Positions 25,730 through 34,417 of a DNA stretch of 64,000 bases are shown piece by piece. The notes beneath the pieces were generated by a model. The model did not search any database, was not told the DNA's origin, and saw only the letters and a list, made by a program, of their open reading frames with translations. This DNA comes from Flavisolibacter ginsenosidimutans. Its GTDB lineage: Bacteria > Bacteroidota > Bacteroidia > Chitinophagales > Chitinophagaceae. Location of the stretch: the NCBI RefSeq assembly GCF_007970805.1, contig NZ_CP042433.1, forward strand, positions 3,658,001 to 3,722,000, given 5' to 3'. The first letter of the stretch is position 1; each line of letters opens with the position of its first letter. A program made the position numbers and the translations under genes.

Positions 25730-26644
25730 ATGCACAACGTACAACTGATACACAACCCAACCGCCGGCGACGAAGAACACAACAGGGAAAGCTTGCTGGC
25801 CCAGATAAAGGCAGCCAGTTTTGAATGTAGATATAGCTCTACAAAGGAAGTAGGCTGGAAGAAAACGATTGATAAGGACGCAGAATTAATAGCCATTGCC
25901 GGCGGCGACGGAACCGTGCGTAAAGTGGTGAAACAACTCTTTAAACAAAAACTTACCCGCATACCCATTGCCGTGTTGGGACTGGGCACGGCCAACAACA
26001 TTGCCAAAGCATTTGGCGCTTATGGCAATACCGAAGATGTAATTCAGAATTGGAAGAACGCACAGGTTAAAAAAGTGGACATTGGCCTGGTGCAAAACGT
26101 GCCCGGCATTGACTTTTTTCTCGAAGGTTTCGGCTTTGGCATTTTTCCTTACCTGATGAAAGAAATGGAAAAATTAGAAGAAGAATTTCCTTCGCCGGAA
26201 GAAGAATTGAAAGCCGCACAAAAAAAGCTGCACAAAATTTTGATGGATTACGAACCTCGCCAGTGTCAATTAGAAGTGGACGGCACCGATCATTCGGGAA
26301 AGTTTTTTATGGTGGAAGTGATGAACATTCGATCCATTGGACCCAATATGGTGCTGGCGCCAATGGCCGATGCGGGCGATGGCGAATTAGACGTAGTGCT
26401 GGTTCCCGAAGCGCACAAAGAAAAATTTTCCGATTTTCTTTTGCATAAACTTTCGGGCGGCGACACGGACACGTATCAGTTTCATACGCTGAAAGCAAAA
26501 AACATCACCATTCGCTGGGACGGCACACGCCTTCATGCTGACGATGAAATGCTGAAAATGGAACGCGAAGTAGAAGTGAAAATCAGCGTGAAAGAAGGAG
26601 CTTTGCAATTCATCGTTCCGCAAGATGAATCAGCAAACCGGTAA
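25730..26644 (+). CDS. Diacylglycerol kinase-family lipid kinase 2
   Basis: A 304-residue kinase from the ATG at 25730. It has IHNPTAGDEEHN at the N-terminus, GGDGTVRKVVKQL near residue 58, GLGTANNIA instead of the GSGNG seen in kinase 1, and a C-terminal beta domain with RLHADDEMLKME. A helical insert (about 135-165, EKLEEEFPSPEEELKAAQKKLH) is charged and coiled-coil-like. It is divergent from surE and overlaps the DUF2905 gene by 20 bp. It and kinase 1 differ enough to have different lipid substrates. Confidence 0.85.
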   Translation: MHNVQLIHNPTAGDEEHNRESLLAQIKAASFECRYSSTKEVGWKKTIDKDAELIAIAGGDGTVRKVVKQLFKQKLTRIPIAVLGLGTANNIAKAFGAYGNTEDVIQNWKNAQVKKVDIGLVQNVPGIDFFLEGFGFGIFPYLMKEMEKLEEEFPSPEEELKAAQKKLHKILMDYEPRQCQLEVDGTDHSGKFFMVEVMNIRSIGPNMVLAPMADAGDGELDVVLVPEAHKEKFSDFLLHKLSGGDTDTYQFHTLKAKNITIRWDGTRLHADDEMLKMEREVEVKISVKEGALQFIVPQDESANR

Positions 26645-26849
26645 ATACATCATTGTCTTTGGCGCCTTCATCGTTGTAGTTGGCGCTATCGTTTATTTCT
26701 TCGGTAACAAATTGCATTGGCTTGGACGCTTGCCCGGCGACATACGAATCGAGAAAGAAAATTTTCGTTTTTACTTCCCGCTTACCACCATGATTTTGTT
26801 CAGCGTGCTGCTTACGCTTATCATCAACCTGGTCAGGCGGCTCCTCTAA
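26625..26849 (+). CDS. DUF2905 small membrane protein
   Basis: A 74-residue protein with two membrane helices (about 8-26 and 52-70) joined by a conserved loop with LGRLPGDIRIEKENFRFYFPLTT, the DUF2905 signature. Its function is unknown. It begins inside the lipid kinase 2 frame (20-bp overlap), so expression is coupled, and its stop at 26849 directly abuts the stop of the convergent permease at 26850. Confidence 0.88.
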   Translation: MNQQTGKYIIVFGAFIVVVGAIVYFFGNKLHWLGRLPGDIRIEKENFRFYFPLTTMILFSVLLTLIINLVRRLL

Positions 26850-28172
26850 TCAAAACGAAAATCGTTTTCGCTTTCGCCGTTGCACAAAAAGCCAAACCAC
26901 TTCAGCACTTGTTAACGCAGCCAGTGCAAACAAAGCCGGCGCTAATGCTTTTTCGGAATTCAGAAACGCTCCGGTTAACGCAACGATATAAACCGAAAAA
27001 GGCAGCAGGGCAAGGCAAACCAATCCTGCCCTGTTCAATGGAATTTTAAAAGGACGATGTTCCTGCGAAGCAAGCTTTCGCAAGCGAATCAGCGCAACAT
27101 ATTCCAACAACAAGGCCGCACCGTAAAGCGTAATGTCAATGATGAGCAGTTCGCCGAAACTCCAAAACACCATTACGCTTACAACCACCGAACAACAAAT
27201 GATGGATGCATAAGGGCTTTTGTATTTCGGATGAAGCGCACCTAACTTTTTGGGGAGCAAGCCGTCTTCCGCCATTACTTCCGGAATGCGTGAAACCGAT
27301 AACAACACGGCTGAATACAAACCCAAGGCACTCGCCATTCCACCCATTGCAATGATGCCGCCCAAAACATCACCGCCAACTAACCAACCCAGCGCTGGAA
27401 ACCCTTGTTCCGACAAGATCGTGGGATTCATATTAGCATTCACCGAAATGAGCGTTGCAATCAAATAAATGCTCAGCACCGCAACAAAAGCAACGAAAAC
27501 AGAAACGAGGTAAGAGCGAACGGGCTTGTCCACTTCTTCGGCATACGTTGTTACGTTGTCCCAGCCAATGAAATTCCACATCACCGTGTAAAGCCCCAGG
27601 CCAACGTTGGAGAAAGAAGTGCTTTTAAACGATGGTGTTGGAATAATCAAATGGCCGTTGTGTTGCATCAGCGACCAACCAAAAAGAAGAAGAAAGGGGA
27701 TCAGCACAAGCGCACTCAATACGAGTGAAACCTTTCCCACGGGCACAATGCCCAACACATTGATGCCTGCAGAAATCCAGATGATGAAAAGACAAACCGG
27801 GATTTTATATGCTTCGGCTTGCGGAAAAAAGAAGGAGAGATATTGCACAAACAGCACCGGGTAAATGGCAAGGTCGGCAAAGGTGTAAAGCCAGGTCCAC
27901 CAGCCTTCGTAAAAAGCCCAACGCAAACCCAACGCACGTTTCACCCATTGATAATAACCGCCGGTTACCGGCATCAAACTGTTTAATTCGAGAATGGCAA
28001 AAATGGTTGGGATGTCCCACAACAACGGCGTTACCAAAAGCAAAAGAAACGCAGCATTCGAACCGGTTTGCTGCAGCAAAGGTTCTAACCCGTAAGGCCC
28101 GCCGGAAACGGTAAGAAAGATGACGGCCGCAAGTTGAATGGGTTTGAGCTTGCGTTTGACGGCAGTTGACAT
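26850..28172 (-). CDS. APC superfamily amino acid permease
   Basis: A 440-residue transporter with about 12 membrane helices. TVSGGPYGLEPLLQQTG in helix 1 carries the unwound glycine-rich segment of the APC fold, and FIGWDNVTTYAEEVDKP around residues 205-222 matches the helix 6 region. It probably exchanges or imports amino acids or amines; the substrate is not assignable. A basic C-terminal tail (QRRKRKRF) is cytosolic. Confidence 0.85.
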   Translation of the reverse strand: MSTAVKRKLKPIQLAAVIFLTVSGGPYGLEPLLQQTGSNAAFLLLLVTPLLWDIPTIFAILELNSLMPVTGGYYQWVKRALGLRWAFYEGWWTWLYTFADLAIYPVLFVQYLSFFFPQAEAYKIPVCLFIIWISAGINVLGIVPVGKVSLVLSALVLIPFLLLFGWSLMQHNGHLIIPTPSFKSTSFSNVGLGLYTVMWNFIGWDNVTTYAEEVDKPVRSYLVSVFVAFVAVLSIYLIATLISVNANMNPTILSEQGFPALGWLVGGDVLGGIIAMGGMASALGLYSAVLLSVSRIPEVMAEDGLLPKKLGALHPKYKSPYASIICCSVVVSVMVFWSFGELLIIDITLYGAALLLEYVALIRLRKLASQEHRPFKIPLNRAGLVCLALLPFSVYIVALTGAFLNSEKALAPALFALAALTSAEVVWLFVQRRKRKRFSF

Positions 28173-28235
28173 TGCGTAAATGTAAAACCGTTCCCGACAT
28201 CATTGTTTTCTCTTTAAACAGAGAATCGTCGCAAC

Positions 28236-28268
28236 AAAAAGGCAAACCACTCCCGGTGGTTTGCCTTT
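28236..28268 (-). terminator. Intrinsic terminator after uvrD/pcrA
   Basis: A perfect 10-bp stem (28241-28250/28256-28265) with five T residues on the minus strand (28236-28240), 25 bases downstream of the helicase stop at 28290. Confidence 0.88.
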
Positions 28269-28289
28269 AAACAATTCGTGTCATTCGGT

Positions 28290-30617
28290 TCATTCATTCG
28301 TGGTTGGTACAATCATCAGCTTCGCATAATTCAACATGATTTTCTTTTCACCGTTCGCATCAAACTTGATGGTGGCAACAGGATTGTGCGAAGAGCCTTC
28401 GAGTTTCACTACGTTGCCGAAACCAAATTTCTGGTGCTCCACTCTCATGCCTTCTTCCAGCTTTGAAACGTCGCTCGGAACAAAATTGGCCGAAGGCGTG
28501 TGAGCTGTTTCCTTCGGTTTTCCGTTGCCCCCAATCAACGTTGACACAAAACTTTTTTCGCTCTTCTCTGTGCCGCCAAAACCACGGTTCATGCGTTCAA
28601 AGGCACTGCCCATTAGTTTAGACGAGCCTTGGTTTTTTACACCGCCGCCTGCAAAAGATTTATCAAGATACTCTGCCGGAATTTCTTCAATGAAACGACT
28701 TGCATCCGCTTGTTGCAGTTGTCCGAATTTGTAGCGTGTGTTTGCGTACGTGAGATACAATCTTCCTTTCGCTCTTGTGATGGCTACGTAAAAAAGACGC
28801 CGTTCTTCTTCCAGTTCATCTCTTGTGTTTATGCTCATCGCGTTTGGGAAAAGACCTTCTTCCAACCCACCGACAAACACTACCGGAAACTCCAATCCTT
28901 TTGCGGCGTGAATGGTCATCAATTTCACCGTATCGGCGTCGGGATCTTTTTGATCCGAGTCGGTAAGCAGCGTAATTTGTTGCAGGTAAGCGCCCAGGCT
29001 TTTGTCGCCCACTTCGCCGCTTTCTTCGCTTGCGGGTGTTTCAGTAAATTCTTTTATTGAGTTCAGCAATTCCTGCACGTTCTCGTAACGCTGTACGCCT
29101 TCGGTGCTTTTATCGTTAAAGAGTTCTTTTACAAAAGCTGTTTGCTTGCCTACATGAAAAGCAACGTCGTATGCGTTCTTTGAACCCAGCATGCTGTGAA
29201 AACTTTTGATCATCAGCACAAATTCTTCAATAGCCTGCAAGGTGCCGGCACGAAAACCCGACGCGGCCGCATCGGTTAACACTTCCCACATGGAAATGTT
29301 GCGTTCGTTGGCGGCAAGAATGGCTCTGTCAACCGAAGTTTTGCCGATGCCGCGAACGGGATAATTAATGATGCGCTTTAGGGCTTCTTCGTCTTTTGGA
29401 TTGACGATGATGCGCAGGTAAGCGATGTAATCTTTGATTTCTTTTCGTTGATAAAACGAAATGCCGCCGTAGATGGTGTAGGGAATGTTGGCGCGGCGAA
29501 GGCTTTCTTCAAACGAACGGCTTTGTGCGTTGGTACGGTAAAGAATCGCAAATTCTTTGTTCTTGAAATGATTTCTTAACCGCATTTCCTGGATCTGGTC
29601 CGCAACGAATTTTCCTTCGTCGTTATCGGTCATCGTGCGCACCAGTTTTATTTTTTCGCCGGCGCTGTTTTCGGTAAAAAGCGTTTTCGGAATTTGTCCT
29701 TTGTTGTTTTTAATGACTTCGTTGGCAATGTTCAAAATGGTTTGCGTGCTGCGGTAATTCTGTTCCAGCTTAATCACTTTTACTTCGTCGTAATCTTTCT
29801 GAAACTGCAGAATGTTTTGAATCGTTGCACCGCGGAACGAATAAATGCTTTGCGCATCGTCGCCCACCACGCAAACGTTTTCACTGACTGCGCCCAACAG
29901 TTTAATAATCTCGTACTGCGCCGGGTTGGTATCCTGGTACTCGTCAATCAAAATGTACTTGAACTTGTGCTGGTACTTGTGCAGCACCTCCGGAAAGGTT
30001 TTGAGCAGCTCGTACATTTTAAAAAGCAAGTCGTCAAAATCCATCGCGCCGTTCTTGAAACACCGCTTTTGATACGCATCATAAATGTGCCCAATCATCG
30101 GGCGATTGGCCCGCATGTCTTCCTGCTGCAAATAATAATCGGCCATGTATTCTTTGGCGCCAACCAATGCATTCTTTGCTCCCGAAATACGGTTGTAAAC
30201 CGCGTTGGGTTTGTAGTGCTGTACGTCGAGATTCAGTTCATTGGTTACGGCTTTCACTACGCTCTTTGCATCGTCGGTATCGTAGATGGTAAAGGCGTTT
30301 GGATAACCAAGGCGGTGTGCTTCTGCACGCAGTATTCTTGCAAACACCGAGTGAAACGTACCGATGTATAAATTTCTCGCCTCGCGGTTAGCGAGAATAT
30401 GCTCAACGCGTTCTTTCATTTCGGCCGCAGCCTTGTTGGTAAACGTGAGTGCGAGTATGTTGAACGCATCTACGCCTTTGTTCATTAAGTGCGCAATGCG
30501 GGTGGTCAATACTTTGGTTTTCCCGCTGCCGGCGCCGGCAATAATCATCAGCGGCCCTTCGGTTGTTATCACCGCTTCGCGCTGCCGCTCGTTCAATCCC
30601 TTCAGGTAATCTTGCAT
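28290..30617 (-). CDS. UvrD/PcrA/Rep-type ATP-dependent DNA helicase
   Basis: SF1A 3'-5' helicase of 775 residues. It has LNERQREAV, Walker A AGAGSGKT, Walker B DEYQDTNPAQ, VGDDAQSIYSFRGA, EQNYRST, and late motifs VKLMTIHAAKGLEFPVVF and YVAITRAK. Its length and the C-terminal tail match PcrA/UvrD, involved in repair and in clearing stalled replication or transcription complexes. The tail ends with a Tudor-like segment (VEHQKFGFGNVVKLEG), usual for this family. The start ATG at 30617 gives MQDYLKGLN; the one at 30647 lies within an intergenic repeat. Confidence 0.93.
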   Translation of the reverse strand: MQDYLKGLNERQREAVITTEGPLMIIAGAGSGKTKVLTTRIAHLMNKGVDAFNILALTFTNKAAAEMKERVEHILANREARNLYIGTFHSVFARILRAEAHRLGYPNAFTIYDTDDAKSVVKAVTNELNLDVQHYKPNAVYNRISGAKNALVGAKEYMADYYLQQEDMRANRPMIGHIYDAYQKRCFKNGAMDFDDLLFKMYELLKTFPEVLHKYQHKFKYILIDEYQDTNPAQYEIIKLLGAVSENVCVVGDDAQSIYSFRGATIQNILQFQKDYDEVKVIKLEQNYRSTQTILNIANEVIKNNKGQIPKTLFTENSAGEKIKLVRTMTDNDEGKFVADQIQEMRLRNHFKNKEFAILYRTNAQSRSFEESLRRANIPYTIYGGISFYQRKEIKDYIAYLRIIVNPKDEEALKRIINYPVRGIGKTSVDRAILAANERNISMWEVLTDAAASGFRAGTLQAIEEFVLMIKSFHSMLGSKNAYDVAFHVGKQTAFVKELFNDKSTEGVQRYENVQELLNSIKEFTETPASEESGEVGDKSLGAYLQQITLLTDSDQKDPDADTVKLMTIHAAKGLEFPVVFVGGLEEGLFPNAMSINTRDELEEERRLFYVAITRAKGRLYLTYANTRYKFGQLQQADASRFIEEIPAEYLDKSFAGGGVKNQGSSKLMGSAFERMNRGFGGTEKSEKSFVSTLIGGNGKPKETAHTPSANFVPSDVSKLEEGMRVEHQKFGFGNVVKLEGSSHNPVATIKFDANGEKKIMLNYAKLMIVPTTNE

Positions 30618-30644
30618 AAAAAAACTTCGCTTTTTGCCCGTTGT

Positions 30645-30672
30645 CATTCTGAGCTTGTCGAAGAACGCGAAG
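30645..30672. repeat. REP-like motif (CATTCTGAGCTTGTCGAAGAA)
   Basis: The segment around 30643-30666 matches a short repetitive intergenic motif I recall from many bacterial genomes, including Bacteroidota. Only one copy is present in this window, so its repeat nature is from knowledge, not from this sequence. Confidence 0.45.
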
Positions 30673-30734
30673 GTACGTTTCGAGCCTGCTATCGCTATGG
30701 TAAAACGGTGTTTTTATCGCTAAATTTTACCGGT

Positions 30735-31592
30735 CTAGTTCAGCGGTAACCTGTAACTCACTCCAACCGTGCAATAAAAACTGTTGCTTAAATTTTCCAC
30801 TTTCGACTGCGAGGTGAGCACTGCGCCATTGGGCCGGTACACGGTCGTCACAATTACGTTTGGGTTGGTGGCGATGGCGTAAACCGGCGTAGCAAAAAAT
30901 GAAAAGTTTTTCACCTTGCACGTCAGGTCGGCAGCCAATTCGTAATCCAAAATTTTAAAGGCCGAAGCGTTGAGTGTTTCTTGCGTAACAGAGGCGCTGA
31001 CCAATTTCTTTTTACCGCCTTTGCGCAGCTTGTAATAACCGTCGTAAAAATGCTGCGTGCCGCCATTTGCCGTAACCGATGGTGTAACGGTTAAAGTATT
31101 GCCTGCATAAAAGCTGTGCTCCAAACCAAAGCCCGCAAAATAATCGGGCTGGTTGTTGCCAAAGCTGATGCTGCCGTTCAGCACCGGCGTCAGGTAAAGT
31201 GTTTCGTAAGTGAGGTAAGCATTCAGGCCTGCGCTTACTGTTGATTTTACGTTCACGCTTTGGTTGTTGTAGAAAAATTTGGCGGCAGAAAGGCTCGCGT
31301 CAAAATTACCCGCCGCATAATCGTAGCCCGCCTCCAGTGTGGCCGCGTCCACGCGGCTCTCCTGTGTTAAGAAAGAAAGGTTGGCCGAAGCAAAAAATCC
31401 CGAAGGCGCCGTATAAAAAATTCCCGGTGTGAAGTAAGAAAGCTCACTCGAATCTTTGCGCCCGAGGTAAACGCTGTTGTTTATATAAGATAGCTCAAAT
31501 TTTAAGACGGTTTTTTTTGTTGTACTGTCTTCTTGTGCAAAAGAAGAGAGACTGCAAAGAACCGTTAGTGTAACGAAAAAGATTGTTCTCAT
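30735..31592 (-). CDS. Exported, probable outer-membrane beta-barrel protein
   Basis: A 285-residue protein with a signal peptide (about 1-20, ending SSFAQ). The mature chain alternates polar and hydrophobic residues in repeated strands with aromatic girdle residues (YINNSVYLGRK, YFTPGIFYTAPSGFFASANLSFL, FFYNNQSVNVKSTVSAGLNAYL) and ends VGVSYRLPLN, as expected for a beta-barrel with a strand-type C-terminus. I do not recognise a specific family. The start at 31592 is preferred; upstream in-frame codons (31613, 31712) would displace the signal peptide. Confidence 0.7.
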   Translation of the reverse strand: MRTIFFVTLTVLCSLSSFAQEDSTTKKTVLKFELSYINNSVYLGRKDSSELSYFTPGIFYTAPSGFFASANLSFLTQESRVDAATLEAGYDYAAGNFDASLSAAKFFYNNQSVNVKSTVSAGLNAYLTYETLYLTPVLNGSISFGNNQPDYFAGFGLEHSFYAGNTLTVTPSVTANGGTQHFYDGYYKLRKGGKKKLVSASVTQETLNASAFKILDYELAADLTCKVKNFSFFATPVYAIATNPNVIVTTVYRPNGAVLTSQSKVENLSNSFYCTVGVSYRLPLN

Positions 31593-31771
31593 AGAATTGG
31601 GTTTTGACGGCATGCTAATATTGTTTTGAACAAAGAAAGCATTTCGGTGCAAGAGTTTAAAAGCGCCGAACGACGAAGGCCCAAAAAGCGTAGCCGAAAT
31701 TTTTTCTTGCAAGCAAACGGAAACGTTTTACCTGATTAATGTTTAGCTTTAAAAGCAAGAAATACTAACCC

Positions 31772-32896
31772 ATGTCCGGTTTAATTCCCTTTAAGAAGAC
31801 CTTGCCTTTTGTGCTGGTGCTGGCGCCGCAAGTGCAAACCGCCGATGAGACAATTGATTACTATTACGACTTCTCGCAAAGCATTGAAGAGTTCACCCGC
31901 GCCTTTGCGCTGCTGAACCTTAAATGGCAATGGCAGACCGTAACGATGCAGAATTACAAAGCCCTTATTGACGCTGCAACCGCAATGCACAAAGCAAAAG
32001 ACCTGCTCATTTTTAATTTGTGCGACGGCGATGAAGTGAACGGCGTCCCGGGTGTTTCGGTGATTGATTACCTTGAAGAAAAAAGCTTGCGTTACACCGG
32101 TGCTAACCACTTCTTTTATCAAATCACCACCTCGAAGATTGTGATGAAAGAAGCCTTCGACAAAGCAGGCGTTTCTCATGCGCCCTGGTTTTCCATTACA
32201 AAACCTTCGTTCAAATTGAACGGCGAATTTCATCACTTGCCGAAGCCCTTGATTGTAAAACCCGCAGTATCTGCGGGCAGCATGGGACTTGGCGTTCGCA
32301 ACGTGGTGCATACCGAAACCGAATTAAAAACGCTGGTGAAAGAATTGTACAAAGGCCATCACGGCTGGCAACTGTCAAGCGGTGGCTTTGTGGCCGAATC
32401 GTTTATCAAAGGAAGAGAATTCACTTCTTTCATCATCGGTTCCCACAATGATTTGTTTGTTTATCCGCCGGTGGAAAGAGTGTTTCATCAAAGCTTGCCC
32501 GAACTGGAAAAATTTCTATCGTTTGACAGGCTGTGGGAATTTTACGAAGACGAGAAACCCATCGGCGATTACGAAGATTTTTACAATTACTTTCCCGTTG
32601 ACAAAACATTGGGCGAAGAAATTATTGCCTTGAGCAAGGAGGCATACAAAGCCGTTGGCGGAACGGGTTATGCCCGCATTGATTTTCGTCGCGATGAAGC
32701 CACGGGCAACTTGTTTGTGCTGGAAGTAAACGCACAATGCGGCTTAAGCGAGGACGAAAACCATACGTCCATCGGCGCCATTCTTCGCTGCGCGAAAGAG
32801 CCTTACGCCTTTGCGCTGCAACGCATCATGGCCGACGCCTTGCAAAAGAAAAAACAAAAACAACCAACAAAAATTTCCTCATCGCTTTCCTGTTGA
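31772..32896 (+). CDS. ATP-grasp ligase, D-alanine-D-alanine ligase-like
   Basis: A 374-residue ATP-grasp enzyme. An N-terminal pre-ATP-grasp region is followed by LIVKPAVSAGSMGLGV (ATP-binding lysine and glycine-rich loop), FVAESFIKGREFTSFIIG, GTGYARIDFRRDE and FVLEVNAQCGLSEDENHTS, which carries the Glu/Asn metal ligands. This is the Ddl-like group, which joins a carboxylate to an amine through an acyl phosphate. It is not the cell-wall Ddl: the sequence is diverged and murein genes are absent. It is first in a four-gene cluster, 4 bp from the ATP-grasp/SET fusion. Substrates are unknown. Confidence 0.82.
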   Translation: MSGLIPFKKTLPFVLVLAPQVQTADETIDYYYDFSQSIEEFTRAFALLNLKWQWQTVTMQNYKALIDAATAMHKAKDLLIFNLCDGDEVNGVPGVSVIDYLEEKSLRYTGANHFFYQITTSKIVMKEAFDKAGVSHAPWFSITKPSFKLNGEFHHLPKPLIVKPAVSAGSMGLGVRNVVHTETELKTLVKELYKGHHGWQLSSGGFVAESFIKGREFTSFIIGSHNDLFVYPPVERVFHQSLPELEKFLSFDRLWEFYEDEKPIGDYEDFYNYFPVDKTLGEEIIALSKEAYKAVGGTGYARIDFRRDEATGNLFVLEVNAQCGLSEDENHTSIGAILRCAKEPYAFALQRIMADALQKKKQKQPTKISSSLSC

Positions 32897-32900
32897 CGTT

Positions 32901-34343
32901 ATGAAAATTTGTGTGTTGCAACCTGATTATTCCACCACTTCTGTTGACTATCAATACTACGATCCGCCGCGCAACTTGTCCGGCCTTTTGCCCGAAGCAC
33001 AAGTGGATCATGTCTTTCTAAACAAGCTCACAACCTACAAGCAACTCAAAGAACTTTCCACCCAAGGTTATGCCTGCTTTGTCAATTTGTGCGAAGGTTA
33101 TTTGCAGTGGGAGATTCCTTCGATAGACGTGGTTTATTCCTTACAGTTACTGAAGCTTCCGTTCACCGGTCCTACCACCCAGCTTTATGATCCGCCGAAA
33201 GAAGTAATGAAATACGTGGCTTATGCCGAAGGCGTAAAATCGCCGGCTTATGCGGTTGCGTGCAAAGGTGACGATGTAATTTCCGCTTGCACACACTTGT
33301 CTTACCCGCTTTTTGTAAAGCCTGCACATGCCGGCGATAGCCTGGGCATAGATGAAAAATCTTTCGTGCAAAACGAAAAAGAATTGCTGCAAAAAACAGA
33401 AAGCCTTTGGAATGATTACAACGAAACATTGATAGAAGAATTCGTTGACGGAAGAGAGTTTACGGTACTTGTTGCCGCCAATGCCGCATCGCCAAAAACC
33501 TGCATGGTGTTTACGCCGCTTGAATACGTTTTTCCGTCCAACAGGAAATTTAAAACCTACGCCTTAAAAACATCCGAGCTTCATCCCGAATGCAATTTTT
33601 TGGTGAAGGATGAAACGATTGCATCCATGTTGAAAGAAGCCGCGGAACGTATTTTCATTTCGTTTGGCTGCGTGGGTTATGCAAGGCTCGACTTTCGGAT
33701 GAACACAAATGGCGAGATTTATTTTTTGGAAATCAATTTCACTTGTTCGGTTTTTTATACCGATGGTTTCGAAGGCTCTGCAGATTACATCATCAAAGGA
33801 GACGGCATCGGGCAGGAAGGCTTTCTTCGGCACATCATTGCCGAAGGCATGGCAAGGCACGAACGAAGCAGAAAGAAATACGCGATGAAGGGGAATGCGA
33901 TTTCAGGATTTGGCATTTATGCTGCAACAAACATCAAAAAAGATGAAGTGATTTTCTGCGGCGAAGAAGGCGAGCACCGTTTGGTTACAAAGCGGCACGT
34001 TGAAAAGGATTGGTCAAACGATGAGCAAAAAGCGTTTCGTCATTATGCTTATCCCATCAGTGATGAAGTGTTTGCGATATGGGACAAAGAGCCTGAAAAC
34101 TGGGCGCCGCAAAATCATTCCTGCAACCCCAATACGGCTTATGATGGCTTGGATGTAATAGCAATAAAAGATGTAGCCAAAGGCGAAGAATTAACGCTTG
34201 ATTACGCCGCATTTTTAGATGAAACCGCAGCCTCGTTCGAATGCCGTTGCGGTGCGGTGAATTGCCGAAAAATAATCCGGGGAAAGGAGAGCAATTCGGT
34301 AACGGAAAGAGAAGCAAGACTCAAAAAAATTACGCAGCTTTAA
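32901..34343 (+). CDS. ATP-grasp ligase fused to SET-domain methyltransferase
   Basis: A 480-residue two-domain protein. Residues 1-325 are a second Ddl-like ATP-grasp ligase: YPLFVKPAHAGDSLGID, LIEEFVDGREFTVLV, GYARLDFRMN, IYFLEINFTCSV. From about 330 a SET domain follows: SGFGIYAATNIKKDEVI, NHSC at 405-408, GEELTLDYA near 428, and a post-SET zinc-type CRC...NC motif near 446-453. SET domains methylate lysine side chains using AdoMet. The fusion suggests one product is both ligated and N-methylated, or that a protein is the substrate; this is inference. ATG at 32901 is the right start; the upstream in-frame codons lie inside the preceding gene. Confidence 0.82.
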   Translation: MKICVLQPDYSTTSVDYQYYDPPRNLSGLLPEAQVDHVFLNKLTTYKQLKELSTQGYACFVNLCEGYLQWEIPSIDVVYSLQLLKLPFTGPTTQLYDPPKEVMKYVAYAEGVKSPAYAVACKGDDVISACTHLSYPLFVKPAHAGDSLGIDEKSFVQNEKELLQKTESLWNDYNETLIEEFVDGREFTVLVAANAASPKTCMVFTPLEYVFPSNRKFKTYALKTSELHPECNFLVKDETIASMLKEAAERIFISFGCVGYARLDFRMNTNGEIYFLEINFTCSVFYTDGFEGSADYIIKGDGIGQEGFLRHIIAEGMARHERSRKKYAMKGNAISGFGIYAATNIKKDEVIFCGEEGEHRLVTKRHVEKDWSNDEQKAFRHYAYPISDEVFAIWDKEPENWAPQNHSCNPNTAYDGLDVIAIKDVAKGEELTLDYAAFLDETAASFECRCGAVNCRKIIRGKESNSVTEREARLKKITQL

Positions 34344-34417
34344 TCTTGGTTTCGCAATGTGTCTTTCGAACTGAAAGAACAGCAAGCAGCACAATGAACC
34401 TTCGCAGTTGAAATATC

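Noticed and set aside
29694..30371. 225-residue plus-strand frame in the helicase gene
   Set aside because: Antisense shadow; the helicase motifs on the other strand are complete.
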